A stretch of 5,927 bases of DNA from Alphaproteobacteria bacterium (GCA_009920875.1 RFZE01000091.1:1-5927), one strand, 5' to 3'. Positions 1 through 5,927 are shown, counted from the stretch's first letter. The notes: generated by a model not told the origin, from the letters alone. Translations and numbers: made by a program.

Positions 1-15
1 TCGCGCCGCTCAATA
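1..15. repeat. 15-base direct repeat, copy 1
   Basis: TCGCGCCGCTCAATA is identical to bases 2380-2394. In both places it is read on the minus strand in the same frame as Ile-Glu-Arg-Arg-Asp, here near the C-terminus of the GH13 phosphorylase. It is short and may be chance, but this copy sits exactly at the left edge of the window. Confidence 0.4.
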
Positions 16-1658
16 AATCGACCCAAGCTGCCGAGCTGAAGAGATTCATATCGCGAAGGCTCAAAAGGTTTTTGCTCATGGGTGATATTGGTGACAACAA
101 AAAGCGATTGCTGGCGGTCAAGGCTTTGCCGCCAAAAGCCGAACATGCCGGGCTTGATATGCAGGGTGAATTGTGTGGCATCGGGATGAAAGGCTTTTTG
201 CTGTTTACGAATGGCCAAACGGCGGCGCAATTCATAAAACACTTTGGCCATAGGGGTGTCGGCATCGGCCAATTGCGCCTCAACTTCCTCAGTGCGCCAT
301 TGCTTGCGATTGAGCGAACGGTTTTGACCGGTCTCGGCAGCCAGCGCTTCATCATTTTCTGATGCAAGAAAGCTCTGCACATAAAAGGCCGGTATGCCCT
401 CCACCGACATCATAATGGTTTGCGAGGCGATGAAACGCTCGACCTGCAGCGCATCGGGGCCGTCAATCGTGCCTTTCAAAGCGCAAAACAAGGTTGTGTT
501 CATTTCATAAGGCACTTCGCGTTCACCATAGCTGCGCATGGTCAAGCGCCCTCCAAAACCCTGCACCGCTTGCGTCATGCGGTTGATCTCTTGCTCCGGC
601 AGCAGACCTTCAACGGGGCGCAACCCGATACCGTCATGGCTGGCCGAGAAGTTGAATATGGTGCAGCCTTCAGGGGTCGGCGCGGTGGCCATCATCCAGC
701 GCCGCAAATAGGTTGAGCGACCGGTCAAAAGCGCATGCACCAAAAGCGGTGGCAGGGAAAAATTGTAAATCAGATGCGCTTCATTGCCATTGCCGAAATA
801 TTCGAGATTTTCATGCGCCGGCACATTTGTCTCGGTAATCAGCCAAACATCATCATCCACATGGTCAATCAGCGTGCGCATCAATTTGATGATTTCATGA
901 GTTTCGGCCAGATGCAGGCAACTCGTTCCCGATTGTTTCCACAAAAAGCCGACCGCATCGAGGCGAAATACGCGTACGCCCTTATCAATATAAAAGCGCA
1001 ACAAGCGGATAAATTCGAGCAATAGATCAGGATTGGAAAAATCCAAATCGACCTGATCCGGGCCGAATGTGCACCAAACCAGCTTTTCGCCGGCTTTGGT
1101 GTCATGCGCATAAAGCAGCGGTGTCGGCCGGGGGCGCGTGACGGCGCTAATATCATCTTGCGGCGCGGCGGTTTTGATGAAATCGCGGCCCGGCGCCTCA
1201 TCATTGAGAAATTGTTCGAACCAGCAATGACCGGCCGAGGCGTGATTAATGACGACATCGGACATCAGCCGGAACTCTTGCCCAATCGCGGCAATATCTG
1301 ACCAATCGCCCAAATCGTCGCGCACATTCTGATAATCGCTGACCGCGAAACCGTCATCTGAGGTGAAAGGGAAAAACGGCAAAATATGAACGCCGGACAC
1401 TGTGTTCTGCAAATGATCGGTCAAAAAAGCCAGCATATTTTGCAGCGGTTTTTTATCGTCGGAAACCAGACTGTCGCCATAGGTAATGAGAAAGCTGTCT
1501 TCTTGGGACCATGGCGTGGCTTTGCCATGCGCCGCGCCTTGGTGCATTTGGCTGTCGGGTGGCAGATTAAAGGCGGCGCATAAACGTGCACTCAAAGCTT
1601 GTGCATCTTCTTGCGGATAAATGAATTCAATATGGCGGGTCAGAATATCTTGCAGCAC
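1..1658 (-). CDS. GH13 sugar phosphorylase, probably glucosylglycerate phosphorylase (3' end cut by window edge)
   Basis: Open without interruption on the minus strand for 552 codons plus two bases; the C-terminus lies beyond position 1, probably by only a few residues if it is close to E. coli YcjM in length. It has the GH13 subfamily 18 retaining phosphorylase layout: VHILPFFPFTSDDGF (about 90-104), nucleophile Asp234 in FRLDAVGFLWK, acid/base Glu276 in LITETNVPAHEN, and transition-state Asp342 in SHDGIGLRP. The subfamily splits sugar glycosides with phosphate to give alpha-glucose 1-phosphate in the cytoplasm. The ASHDGIGLRP form and the ~45-residue N-terminal extension before the barrel fit YcjM-like glucosylglycerate phosphorylases better than sucrose phosphorylase; this is family recall, not an alignment. 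A glycerate kinase remnant encoded just upstream supports D-glycerate as the other product. The start is GTG, seven bases after a weak AGG; an in-frame TAA at 1675-1673 rules out a start further upstream. Sucrose or glucosylglycerol phosphorylase remain possible. Confidence 0.88.
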   Translation of the reverse strand, partial: MLQDILTRHIEFIYPQEDAQALSARLCAAFNLPPDSQMHQGAAHGKATPWSQEDSFLITYGDSLVSDDKKPLQNMLAFLTDHLQNTVSGVHILPFFPFTSDDGFAVSDYQNVRDDLGDWSDIAAIGQEFRLMSDVVINHASAGHCWFEQFLNDEAPGRDFIKTAAPQDDISAVTRPRPTPLLYAHDTKAGEKLVWCTFGPDQVDLDFSNPDLLLEFIRLLRFYIDKGVRVFRLDAVGFLWKQSGTSCLHLAETHEIIKLMRTLIDHVDDDVWLITETNVPAHENLEYFGNGNEAHLIYNFSLPPLLVHALLTGRSTYLRRWMMATAPTPEGCTIFNFSASHDGIGLRPVEGLLPEQEINRMTQAVQGFGGRLTMRSYGEREVPYEMNTTLFCALKGTIDGPDALQVERFIASQTIMMSVEGIPAFYVQSFLASENDEALAAETGQNRSLNRKQWRTEEVEAQLADADTPMAKVFYELRRRLAIRKQQKAFHPDATQFTLHIKPGMFGFWRQSLDRQQSLFVVTNITHEQKPFEPSRYESLQLGSLGRFIERR

Positions 1659-1679
1659 AGAACGGCCTATTCGTTAGTT

Positions 1680-3470
1680 TCATCCCCTCATTGAATAATA
1701 GTCATAGGAAGGCGTGCGGCCAATAACAAAATCGGCGCGCGGTGTTAAATCTTTCCAAATACCGAGTGTCCAACTTTGATAATGGGCACAAAATTCAGCC
1801 ACGGCGGCGCGGTCGGCAAATTGCCATACCCCGCTTTCAGCCGCATTGCCCTGTTCTTGCAGCCAGCGACTGTCAATCACCGCCTCGAAATCTTCTTGCC
1901 GCAACAACATCATGGCATTGCATTTATCCCATATGGGCTGATAGGCGCGCGCCGCTTCTTGCGACCAGCCTTTCCATATGGCGTCCCCATCATGCATGGT
2001 TTCCCAATCATTCTGCGCTGTGCGCTCAATGCATTTTTCATGCCCGCCAACGCACCAGCCTTCCAAAAGGACAAAATCCGGGCGCGCGCTTACCATCACA
2101 TCATCAAGCCTATCATCATGGCTTTTGCTGAAGCGCGGCACAGCCAATGGGGTCGCCGCGCCAATGCCGTCAAGCTTGCTCAGCACATCGGCCAGCCGCG
2201 CCACATCATGCGTGCCGGGCACGCCGCGCGTGGCGCAAAGCGGGTGAATGTCATCGGCCAATTTTTGCCGCGCCGCTTGGGACAAATAAAAATCATCAAG
2301 CGACAGAGTGAGGGTGGTTTTACCCTGCTCAGGGGTTTTCAGCCAGTCAGAAACGTGACTGACTGCGCCGTCCAATAAATCGCGCCGCTCAATATAATAA
2401 TGATCGGCGCCCTTAATATGAATATGGCTTTTATCGCTGCTGCCCAGCGCATCATAAAGACGCTGCGCATGGCTCGGCGTGCAGGCCAAATCAGCCGTAT
2501 TATTAATGACCAAAGCGGGCAGGGTGACGCGTGCCGCATTGGTAAGCCCGTCAGCCGGACTGTCATCATAGCTCCATTGCGACAGCCATGAGCGCAAAGT
2601 GGTAAAGCGCGCCAGCCCGACCGGCCCGTCATTGGCGACAGCCGGTTCGCCCAAATAGCAACTATAGGGGGTGCGGTCAGACGGGTCTTGCGTCGGATCG
2701 GTCCAGCGCAAATCGGCCATTGTGCCGTGTACGCAAAAGGCTTGTTCATAATTGTCGCGCCCCGCAGCGCGCAAATCGGCCAGCCTTTCTTTTACCCAAG
2801 CGGTGATGCGGCGATTGCGTGCCAGCTGTTCGGCGCGGTAGCGCGTCACATAGGCCGCATCATAGGGCGGTTTGTTAGGGTTTTCCGGGTCGTAAATATT
2901 CAACGCCGTCTCGCGGGTGAAAGGCGTCGCTTCATCGCTGATGGACGGGTCCATCCATTCGGTCAAAGTGACGGCGCGGCTGACATGCGCCGCCAACAGC
3001 AAAACCGCATCGGCGGCAGGCAGCTCGGCTTTGGAGAGATCATAAGGGTCACCGGCGGCGGTGTGTTTGAGCCGCGTGCCGGTTGCTTGGTCTTGATAGA
3101 ATAAAGACAGCGAGCCGCCGCCCGACCAGCCGCCAAGAACGATTTTCTTGTAGCCGAATTTTTCCTTGGCATGGGCAATCACCGCGCCCAAATCATTGAC
3201 GCATTTTTCCATGAGCAGCGCGCTATCATTACCGCGATAGCGCGTATTGGCATAAATCACATGATGGCCGCTATGGGCCAGCCCATTGACCATGGGCAGA
3301 AATGAGCCGCCGCCGACGGGATGGGAAAAAACAATTGCCGTATCGGATTGCGTGTCGGGGGCAATGCGCATGGCTTCGACCGCCACCATGCCGAGCGCAC
3401 CGCCATAGACATCTTTAAAGCCCGTATCTTCTTCAAACACCACCATATAGGGCAGACGCTGAACCGACAT
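1680..3470 (-). CDS. Alpha/beta hydrolase fused to a P-loop-less D-glycerate 3-kinase-like domain
   Basis: A 596-residue two-domain protein. Residues 1-380 are an alpha/beta hydrolase: oxyanion-loop candidate SHPVGGGSF (49-57), nucleophile elbow GGWSGGGS with Ser116, likely acid Asp327 in NNTADLACTP, and His357 in GADHYYIE. A large cap-like insert lies at about 165-310. No signal peptide or membrane segment is visible, so it is probably cytoplasmic; the substrate is unknown. Residues ~387-596 match the D-glycerate 3-kinase/Tda10-like family: SLDDFYL (390-396), RGVPGTHD (415-422), PRFSKS (445-450) and LEGWCVGG (469-476). The Walker A loop and following helix that normally precede SLDDFYL are absent; only a GKTT (383-386) sits directly before this strand, too close for a normal P-loop fold. 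ATP binding is therefore doubtful. The ATG has an upstream GAGGA-type ribosome site at good spacing. The gene is first in a leftward operon, 21 bases before the GH13 phosphorylase. Confidence 0.9.
   Translation of the reverse strand: MSVQRLPYMVVFEEDTGFKDVYGGALGMVAVEAMRIAPDTQSDTAIVFSHPVGGGSFLPMVNGLAHSGHHVIYANTRYRGNDSALLMEKCVNDLGAVIAHAKEKFGYKKIVLGGWSGGGSLSLFYQDQATGTRLKHTAAGDPYDLSKAELPAADAVLLLAAHVSRAVTLTEWMDPSISDEATPFTRETALNIYDPENPNKPPYDAAYVTRYRAEQLARNRRITAWVKERLADLRAAGRDNYEQAFCVHGTMADLRWTDPTQDPSDRTPYSCYLGEPAVANDGPVGLARFTTLRSWLSQWSYDDSPADGLTNAARVTLPALVINNTADLACTPSHAQRLYDALGSSDKSHIHIKGADHYYIERRDLLDGAVSHVSDWLKTPEQGKTTLTLSLDDFYLSQAARQKLADDIHPLCATRGVPGTHDVARLADVLSKLDGIGAATPLAVPRFSKSHDDRLDDVMVSARPDFVLLEGWCVGGHEKCIERTAQNDWETMHDGDAIWKGWSQEAARAYQPIWDKCNAMMLLRQEDFEAVIDSRWLQEQGNAAESGVWQFADRAAVAEFCAHYQSWTLGIWKDLTPRADFVIGRTPSYDYYSMRG
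2310..2345 (-). other. Domain junction of the hydrolase-kinase fusion, with a short inverted repeat
   Basis: Here the frame passes from the last hydrolase helix (HVSDWLKTP) to the kinase strand (LTLSLDDFYL) with only about seven residues between. On the plus strand the stretch holds a perfect inverted repeat, CCCTG-CT-CAGGG (2323-2334), flanked by two GGTTTT copies (2316-2321 and 2334-2339). It may be a deletion scar, a remnant of an old intergenic region, or chance. No stop codon or start-like site separates the domains now. Confidence 0.45.
2380..2394. repeat. 15-base direct repeat, copy 2
   Basis: The same 15 bases as at the left window edge, here encoding IERRD at residues 360-364 of the hydrolase domain, just after the likely catalytic His357. 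The two proteins are unrelated, so the match is either chance with shared codon preference or a trace of rearrangement. Confidence 0.4.
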
Positions 3471-3474
3471 ATTG

Positions 3475-3484
3475 CTCTTTCCTC
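3475..3484 (-). promoter_or_regulatory. Ribosome binding site of the hydrolase-kinase gene
   Basis: Read on the minus strand this is GAGGAAAGAG. The AGGA core ends nine bases before the ATG at 3470-3468, and the second purine run ends four bases before it. This supports the chosen start and shows that the gene is translated from its own signal rather than by coupling. Confidence 0.6.
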
Positions 3485-3516
3485 GCTGGTAAAATAGGCT
3501 TTCAGTCTGACAGATT

Positions 3517-3523
3517 AGAAGGG
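3517..3523 (+). promoter_or_regulatory. Ribosome binding site that favours the second ATG of the VOC gene
   Basis: AGAAGGG ends two bases before the ATG at 3526 but eight bases before the in-frame ATG at 3532. The second spacing is normal and the first is too tight, so 3532 is the better start. The choice changes the protein by only two residues. Confidence 0.6.
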
Positions 3524-3531
3524 CGATGCAA

Positions 3532-4221
3532 ATGATTAAGGCAAGCGGTATTCACCATATTGCGATTATGGCGAATGACATCAAAAAGCATATTGCGTTT
3601 TTTTCCGATGTGCTGGGATGTCGGCTCAGTGCGATTTTTGACATGCATGGCGTGCCGGGCGGTTTACACGCTTTTATGCACTTAAACGACCATTCATATT
3701 TTTCCATCGTCGAATTGCCCGAAGTGGCCAATGTGCCGATTGAATTGGGTGTTACCCATGCCGGTACGGGGTCCGGGGTCAGCGCTCCGGGCACCATGCA
3801 GCATTTGGCCTTTCGCGTTGACAATGCCGATGAGTTGATTGCCATGCGTGACCGCATTCGCACCAAAGGCGTCAATGTTATCGGCCCGCTCGACCACGGC
3901 ATGTGCCAATCGATTTATTTTGCCGGTCCTGACAATATGGCGCTGGAAGTGGCCTGCCCGGGGGTCGACATGGATGCGGCGCAATGGGTCGATCCGAGCG
4001 TTCTGGAAAAAGCCGGTATTTCACCCGAAGAAGCCCAAAATTACATGCAGCCTGATGATTATGCAGGCGAGAAGGGGGCAGTGGCGCAGCCCGCTTATGA
4101 TGCGACCAAACCGCATATGCCTTATCCCGATGAAATCTATCGAAAAATGCTTGAAACACCCGATGAGGTGATTATCGCCGCCGGTTCTTATGCCGAACCG
4201 CCGGTCAAAACACAGGACTGA
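3532..4221 (+). CDS. VOC-superfamily (glyoxalase/extradiol dioxygenase fold) metalloprotein with C-terminal extension
   Basis: A 229-residue protein from the preferred ATG. Residues ~5-140 form one vicinal-oxygen-chelate domain of two beta-alpha-beta-beta-beta modules. The usual metal ligands look intact: His9 in GIHHIAI, His91 in MQHLAFRV and Glu139 in ALEVACPG. It could therefore be a working metal enzyme such as a lyase, isomerase or dioxygenase, but the reaction cannot be told from sequence. Residues ~145-229 are a hydrophilic, proline- and acid-rich tail (WVDPSVLEKAGISPEEA, then PHMPYPDEIYRKMLETPDE) that is not part of the core fold. No signal peptide is seen, so it is probably cytoplasmic. 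It is followed after 80 bases by the esterase-BVMO gene on the same strand and is likely co-transcribed with it, which suggests a role in the same degradation pathway. A start at 3526 is the alternative. Confidence 0.88.
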   Translation: MIKASGIHHIAIMANDIKKHIAFFSDVLGCRLSAIFDMHGVPGGLHAFMHLNDHSYFSIVELPEVANVPIELGVTHAGTGSGVSAPGTMQHLAFRVDNADELIAMRDRIRTKGVNVIGPLDHGMCQSIYFAGPDNMALEVACPGVDMDAAQWVDPSVLEKAGISPEEAQNYMQPDDYAGEKGAVAQPAYDATKPHMPYPDEIYRKMLETPDEVIIAAGSYAEPPVKTQD

Positions 4222-4301
4222 GGGCACGCTTGCGCCATTTTGTGAGGCTTTACGAGGTAAATTAAACAGGCTAGCGTTATCAGATTGCTTGGGAGGGTAT
4301 G
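4222..4301 (+). other. Short gap between the VOC and esterase-BVMO genes
   Basis: No gene fits here. A weak stem (GGCAC at 4223-4227 with GCGCC at 4232-4236, one mismatch) is followed by only four T, which is not enough to call a terminator. No convincing promoter was found. The gap ends with the ribosome site of the next gene. Co-transcription of the two genes is the simplest reading. Confidence 0.4.
4291..4297 (+). promoter_or_regulatory. Strong ribosome binding site of the esterase-BVMO gene
   Basis: GGGAGGG precedes a double ATG (4299 and 4302). The GGAGG core ends two bases before the first ATG and five before the second, so the second is slightly preferred. The site is the strongest Shine-Dalgarno match in the window. 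Confidence 0.65.
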
Positions 4302-5927
4302 ATGAATTTGGATTTTGCAACGACGTCACTTTTGGCGAATATGATGCTCAATGAAGCGCCGCCAATGCACACATTGAGCGCGGAAGAAGCGCGTCTGGTG
4401 TTTTCTGAAATTTATCGTTCCATGCCGCCGGGGCCGGAATCCGTATCATCTGAAGATGTAAATATTGCCGTTGAGGGTGGTGAGATTCGCGCGCGCGTGC
4501 TGACCCCGCAAGGCACCGCCCAATCGGTGATGGTCTATTATCATGGCGGCGGCTGGGTTGTCGGCAATATTGACGATTATGATTTGGTCGGTCGCCATTT
4601 GGCGGAAAAATGCAATGCCATTGTCGTCATGGTCGATTATCGCAAAAGCCCTGAGCACAAATATCCCGTGCCGATGCAAGATTGCTATGCCGCGCTTAAT
4701 TGGGTCGAGGCCAATCGCAAGAAAATCGGCGCGGACAAGCTGCCCATGATTGTCGCAGGCGACAGTGCGGGCGGCAATTTATCCGCCGTCATGGCGCAAA
4801 AAACCGTGGCCGAAAACGGCCCGAAAATCGATCTGCAAGTTTTGGTCTATCCGGTGACCGATGGCCGTATGCAGAGCGAAAGTTTTACTGCCGAAGACAA
4901 GCAGCTTTTCTTAAACGCCGAATTGATGACGCATTTTTGGGAGCAATATTGCGACACGGCACAGCGTGAAAATGCCGATGCCTCGCCGCTTTTGGCAGAT
5001 GATGTCAGCACCGTGGCACCGGCCATTGTGCTGACCGCCGAGTTCGATATTTTGGTCGATGAAGGCAAAGCCTATGCCGACAAGTTGGCGGCTGCCGATA
5101 AGCTGGTCGCCTATAAATGCTTTGCCCAGCAAATGCATGCTTTCTTCGCCATGCCCGACGCTTTGCCGGTCGGTTTTGAAGCGATGGATTGGGTGGCGCG
5201 CGAAATTGACGGCCACTTAAATCCGGCTGAAACGGTTGATGCGGTGGTGGTCGGAGCCGGTTTTTCCGGCATGTATCAGCTGCATAAATTGCGCGATATG
5301 GGGTTGTCGGTGAAAGTGTTTGAAGCCGGTGAAGATGTCGGCGGCACTTGGTACTGGAATCGCTATCCCGGCGCGCGCGTCGATATTGAAAGCATGGCCT
5401 ATTCTTTCTCATTTTCAAAAGAACTGGAGCAAGATTGGGTGTGGTCGGAAAAATATTCGCCGCAGCCCGAATTGCTGCGCTATGCCCAGCATGTTGCCGA
5501 GCGCTTTGATTTGAAGCGCGATATTTCCTTTAATACGCGCGTTGAAAGCGCCCATTTTGACGAAGATAATAATGAATGGCTGGTGACAACCGAATGTGGT
5601 CGCCGCGTGCGCGCGCGCTATTTGGTTATGGCAACCGGCGTTTTATCGGCTGCCAAAACGCCTGATATTGCGGGCCGTGACAGCTATAAGGGCGAAACCT
5701 ATCAAACCGGCCTATGGCCGAAAGAAGGGGTTGATTTCACCGGTAAGCGGGTCGCCATTATCGGTACCGGCTCATCGGCCGTGCAATCAATACCGCTAAT
5801 TGCCGAAGAGGCTGACGAGCTGGTGGTTTATCAGCGCACCGCCGCTTATTCGACACCCGCCTTTAACCGCCCTTTGACCAATTCTGAAATCGACACGATG
5901 AAGGGCAATTATGACCAATATCGCCAA
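4302..5927 (+). CDS. Esterase-Baeyer-Villiger monooxygenase fusion protein (3' end cut by window edge)
   Basis: One uninterrupted frame of 542 codons runs off the right edge. Residues ~1-306 are a hormone-sensitive-lipase-type esterase: oxyanion motif HGGGW (His81), nucleophile Ser155 in AGDSAGGN, Asp249 in TAEFDILVDEG and His279 in QQMHAFF. The set is complete, so an active carboxylesterase is expected. After about ten residues a type I BVMO starts: FAD Rossmann motif GAGFSG (318-323), ribose-binding Glu341, the diagnostic GGTWYWNRYPGARVD (347-361), and a second dinucleotide motif GTGSSA (488-493) for NADPH. Between these lies the BVMO fingerprint region YKGETYQTGLWP (462-473), with Gln where the consensus has His. 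BVMOs insert oxygen beside a ketone using FAD, NADPH and O2, giving an ester or lactone that an esterase can split. About 300 residues of BVMO should lie beyond the window. The ATG at 4299 is the alternative start. Confidence 0.92.
   Translation, partial: MNLDFATTSLLANMMLNEAPPMHTLSAEEARLVFSEIYRSMPPGPESVSSEDVNIAVEGGEIRARVLTPQGTAQSVMVYYHGGGWVVGNIDDYDLVGRHLAEKCNAIVVMVDYRKSPEHKYPVPMQDCYAALNWVEANRKKIGADKLPMIVAGDSAGGNLSAVMAQKTVAENGPKIDLQVLVYPVTDGRMQSESFTAEDKQLFLNAELMTHFWEQYCDTAQRENADASPLLADDVSTVAPAIVLTAEFDILVDEGKAYADKLAAADKLVAYKCFAQQMHAFFAMPDALPVGFEAMDWVAREIDGHLNPAETVDAVVVGAGFSGMYQLHKLRDMGLSVKVFEAGEDVGGTWYWNRYPGARVDIESMAYSFSFSKELEQDWVWSEKYSPQPELLRYAQHVAERFDLKRDISFNTRVESAHFDEDNNEWLVTTECGRRVRARYLVMATGVLSAAKTPDIAGRDSYKGETYQTGLWPKEGVDFTGKRVAIIGTGSSAVQSIPLIAEEADELVVYQRTAAYSTPAFNRPLTNSEIDTMKGNYDQYRQ

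Larger units (their letters stand above)
3471..3531. promoter_or_regulatory. Divergent intergenic region, presumed to hold both promoters
   Basis: These 61 bases are the only non-coding DNA between the two divergent gene pairs, so promoters for both must lie here or inside the neighbouring 5' coding ends. A TAAAAT at 3490-3495 on the plus strand is a fair -10 candidate for the VOC gene, but no -35 element stands at normal spacing. The palindrome TCTG-A-CAGA (3506-3514) lies between that element and the VOC ribosome site and could be a small operator. The promoter role is inferred from layout; the individual elements are weak. Confidence 0.35.

Noticed and set aside
881..1258. Minus-strand open frame of 125 codons
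   Set aside because: It is a shifted-frame shadow inside the phosphorylase gene, rich in Arg, Ser and Met, with no domain.
72..1583. Several plus-strand open frames of 65-98 codons across this region
   Set aside because: They lie antisense to the GH13 phosphorylase, lack recognisable domains or good ribosome sites, and the minus-strand frame carries all the family motifs.
1742..3104. Plus-strand open frames of up to 200 codons and a minus-strand shifted frame (2339-2749)
   Set aside because: They overlap the hydrolase-kinase gene in other frames. Their composition is that of shadow translations, and the main frame has clear catalytic motifs.
4223..4241. Possible rho-independent terminator after the VOC gene
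   Set aside because: The stem is five pairs with one mismatch and only four T follow, too weak to call.
4240..4268. Possible promoter before the esterase-BVMO gene (TTGTGA, then TAAACA)
   Set aside because: Both elements match the sigma-70 consensus poorly, and such matches are expected by chance in this AT-richer gap.
3552..4329. Minus-strand open frames of about 93-116 codons opposite the VOC gene
   Set aside because: The plus-strand frame has a recognisable VOC fold and a ribosome site; the antisense frames have neither.
5220..5240. Possibility that the esterase and BVMO are two genes with a missed stop
   Set aside because: The frame was followed codon by codon through the junction. No stop occurs, there is no ribosome site or ATG before the FAD motif, and the frame stays in phase to the window end.
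4446..5799. Shifted and antisense frames within the esterase-BVMO gene
   Set aside because: The main frame stays open for 542 codons with two full sets of family motifs; the others are byproducts of its codon use.

Overview
The window reads as ordinary, densely coding bacterial DNA of moderate GC. Shine-Dalgarno-type start sites, short gaps and protein style suggest a proteobacterium, perhaps an alphaproteobacterium, but there is no rRNA or other marker gene to settle this. No tRNA, insertion sequence, CRISPR array or phage gene was seen. There are four protein-coding genes in two divergent pairs around a short intergenic region (about 3471-3531).

Leftward pair (minus strand, read from 3470 to 1). 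The first gene (3470-1680) is a 596-residue fusion. Its first ~380 residues are an apparently complete alpha/beta hydrolase. Its last ~210 residues match a D-glycerate 3-kinase-like P-loop kinase whose N-terminal nucleotide-binding part is missing. After a 21-base gap comes a GH13 sugar phosphorylase (1658 to the window edge), most like glucosylglycerate phosphorylase. Glucosylglycerate phosphorolysis releases D-glycerate, so a glycerate kinase beside it makes metabolic sense. The odd part is that the kinase is truncated and joined to the hydrolase.

Rightward pair (plus strand). A single-domain VOC-superfamily metalloprotein with a C-terminal extension (3532-4221) is followed by a long open frame (4302 to the window edge). 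That frame encodes a complete hormone-sensitive-lipase-type esterase fused with almost no linker to a type I Baeyer-Villiger monooxygenase (BVMO), of which about 230 residues lie in the window. A BVMO turns a ketone into an ester or lactone and an esterase hydrolyses it, so this fusion could carry out two consecutive steps.

Overall model (inference): a divergent catabolic locus for an unidentified ketone or ester substrate (VOC protein, esterase-BVMO and the hydrolase half of the leftward fusion) has become joined to a glucosylglycerate-use module (glycerate kinase remnant and GH13 phosphorylase). The join lies inside the 596-residue reading frame. The two fusions and the missing kinase P-loop are the main points of interest.
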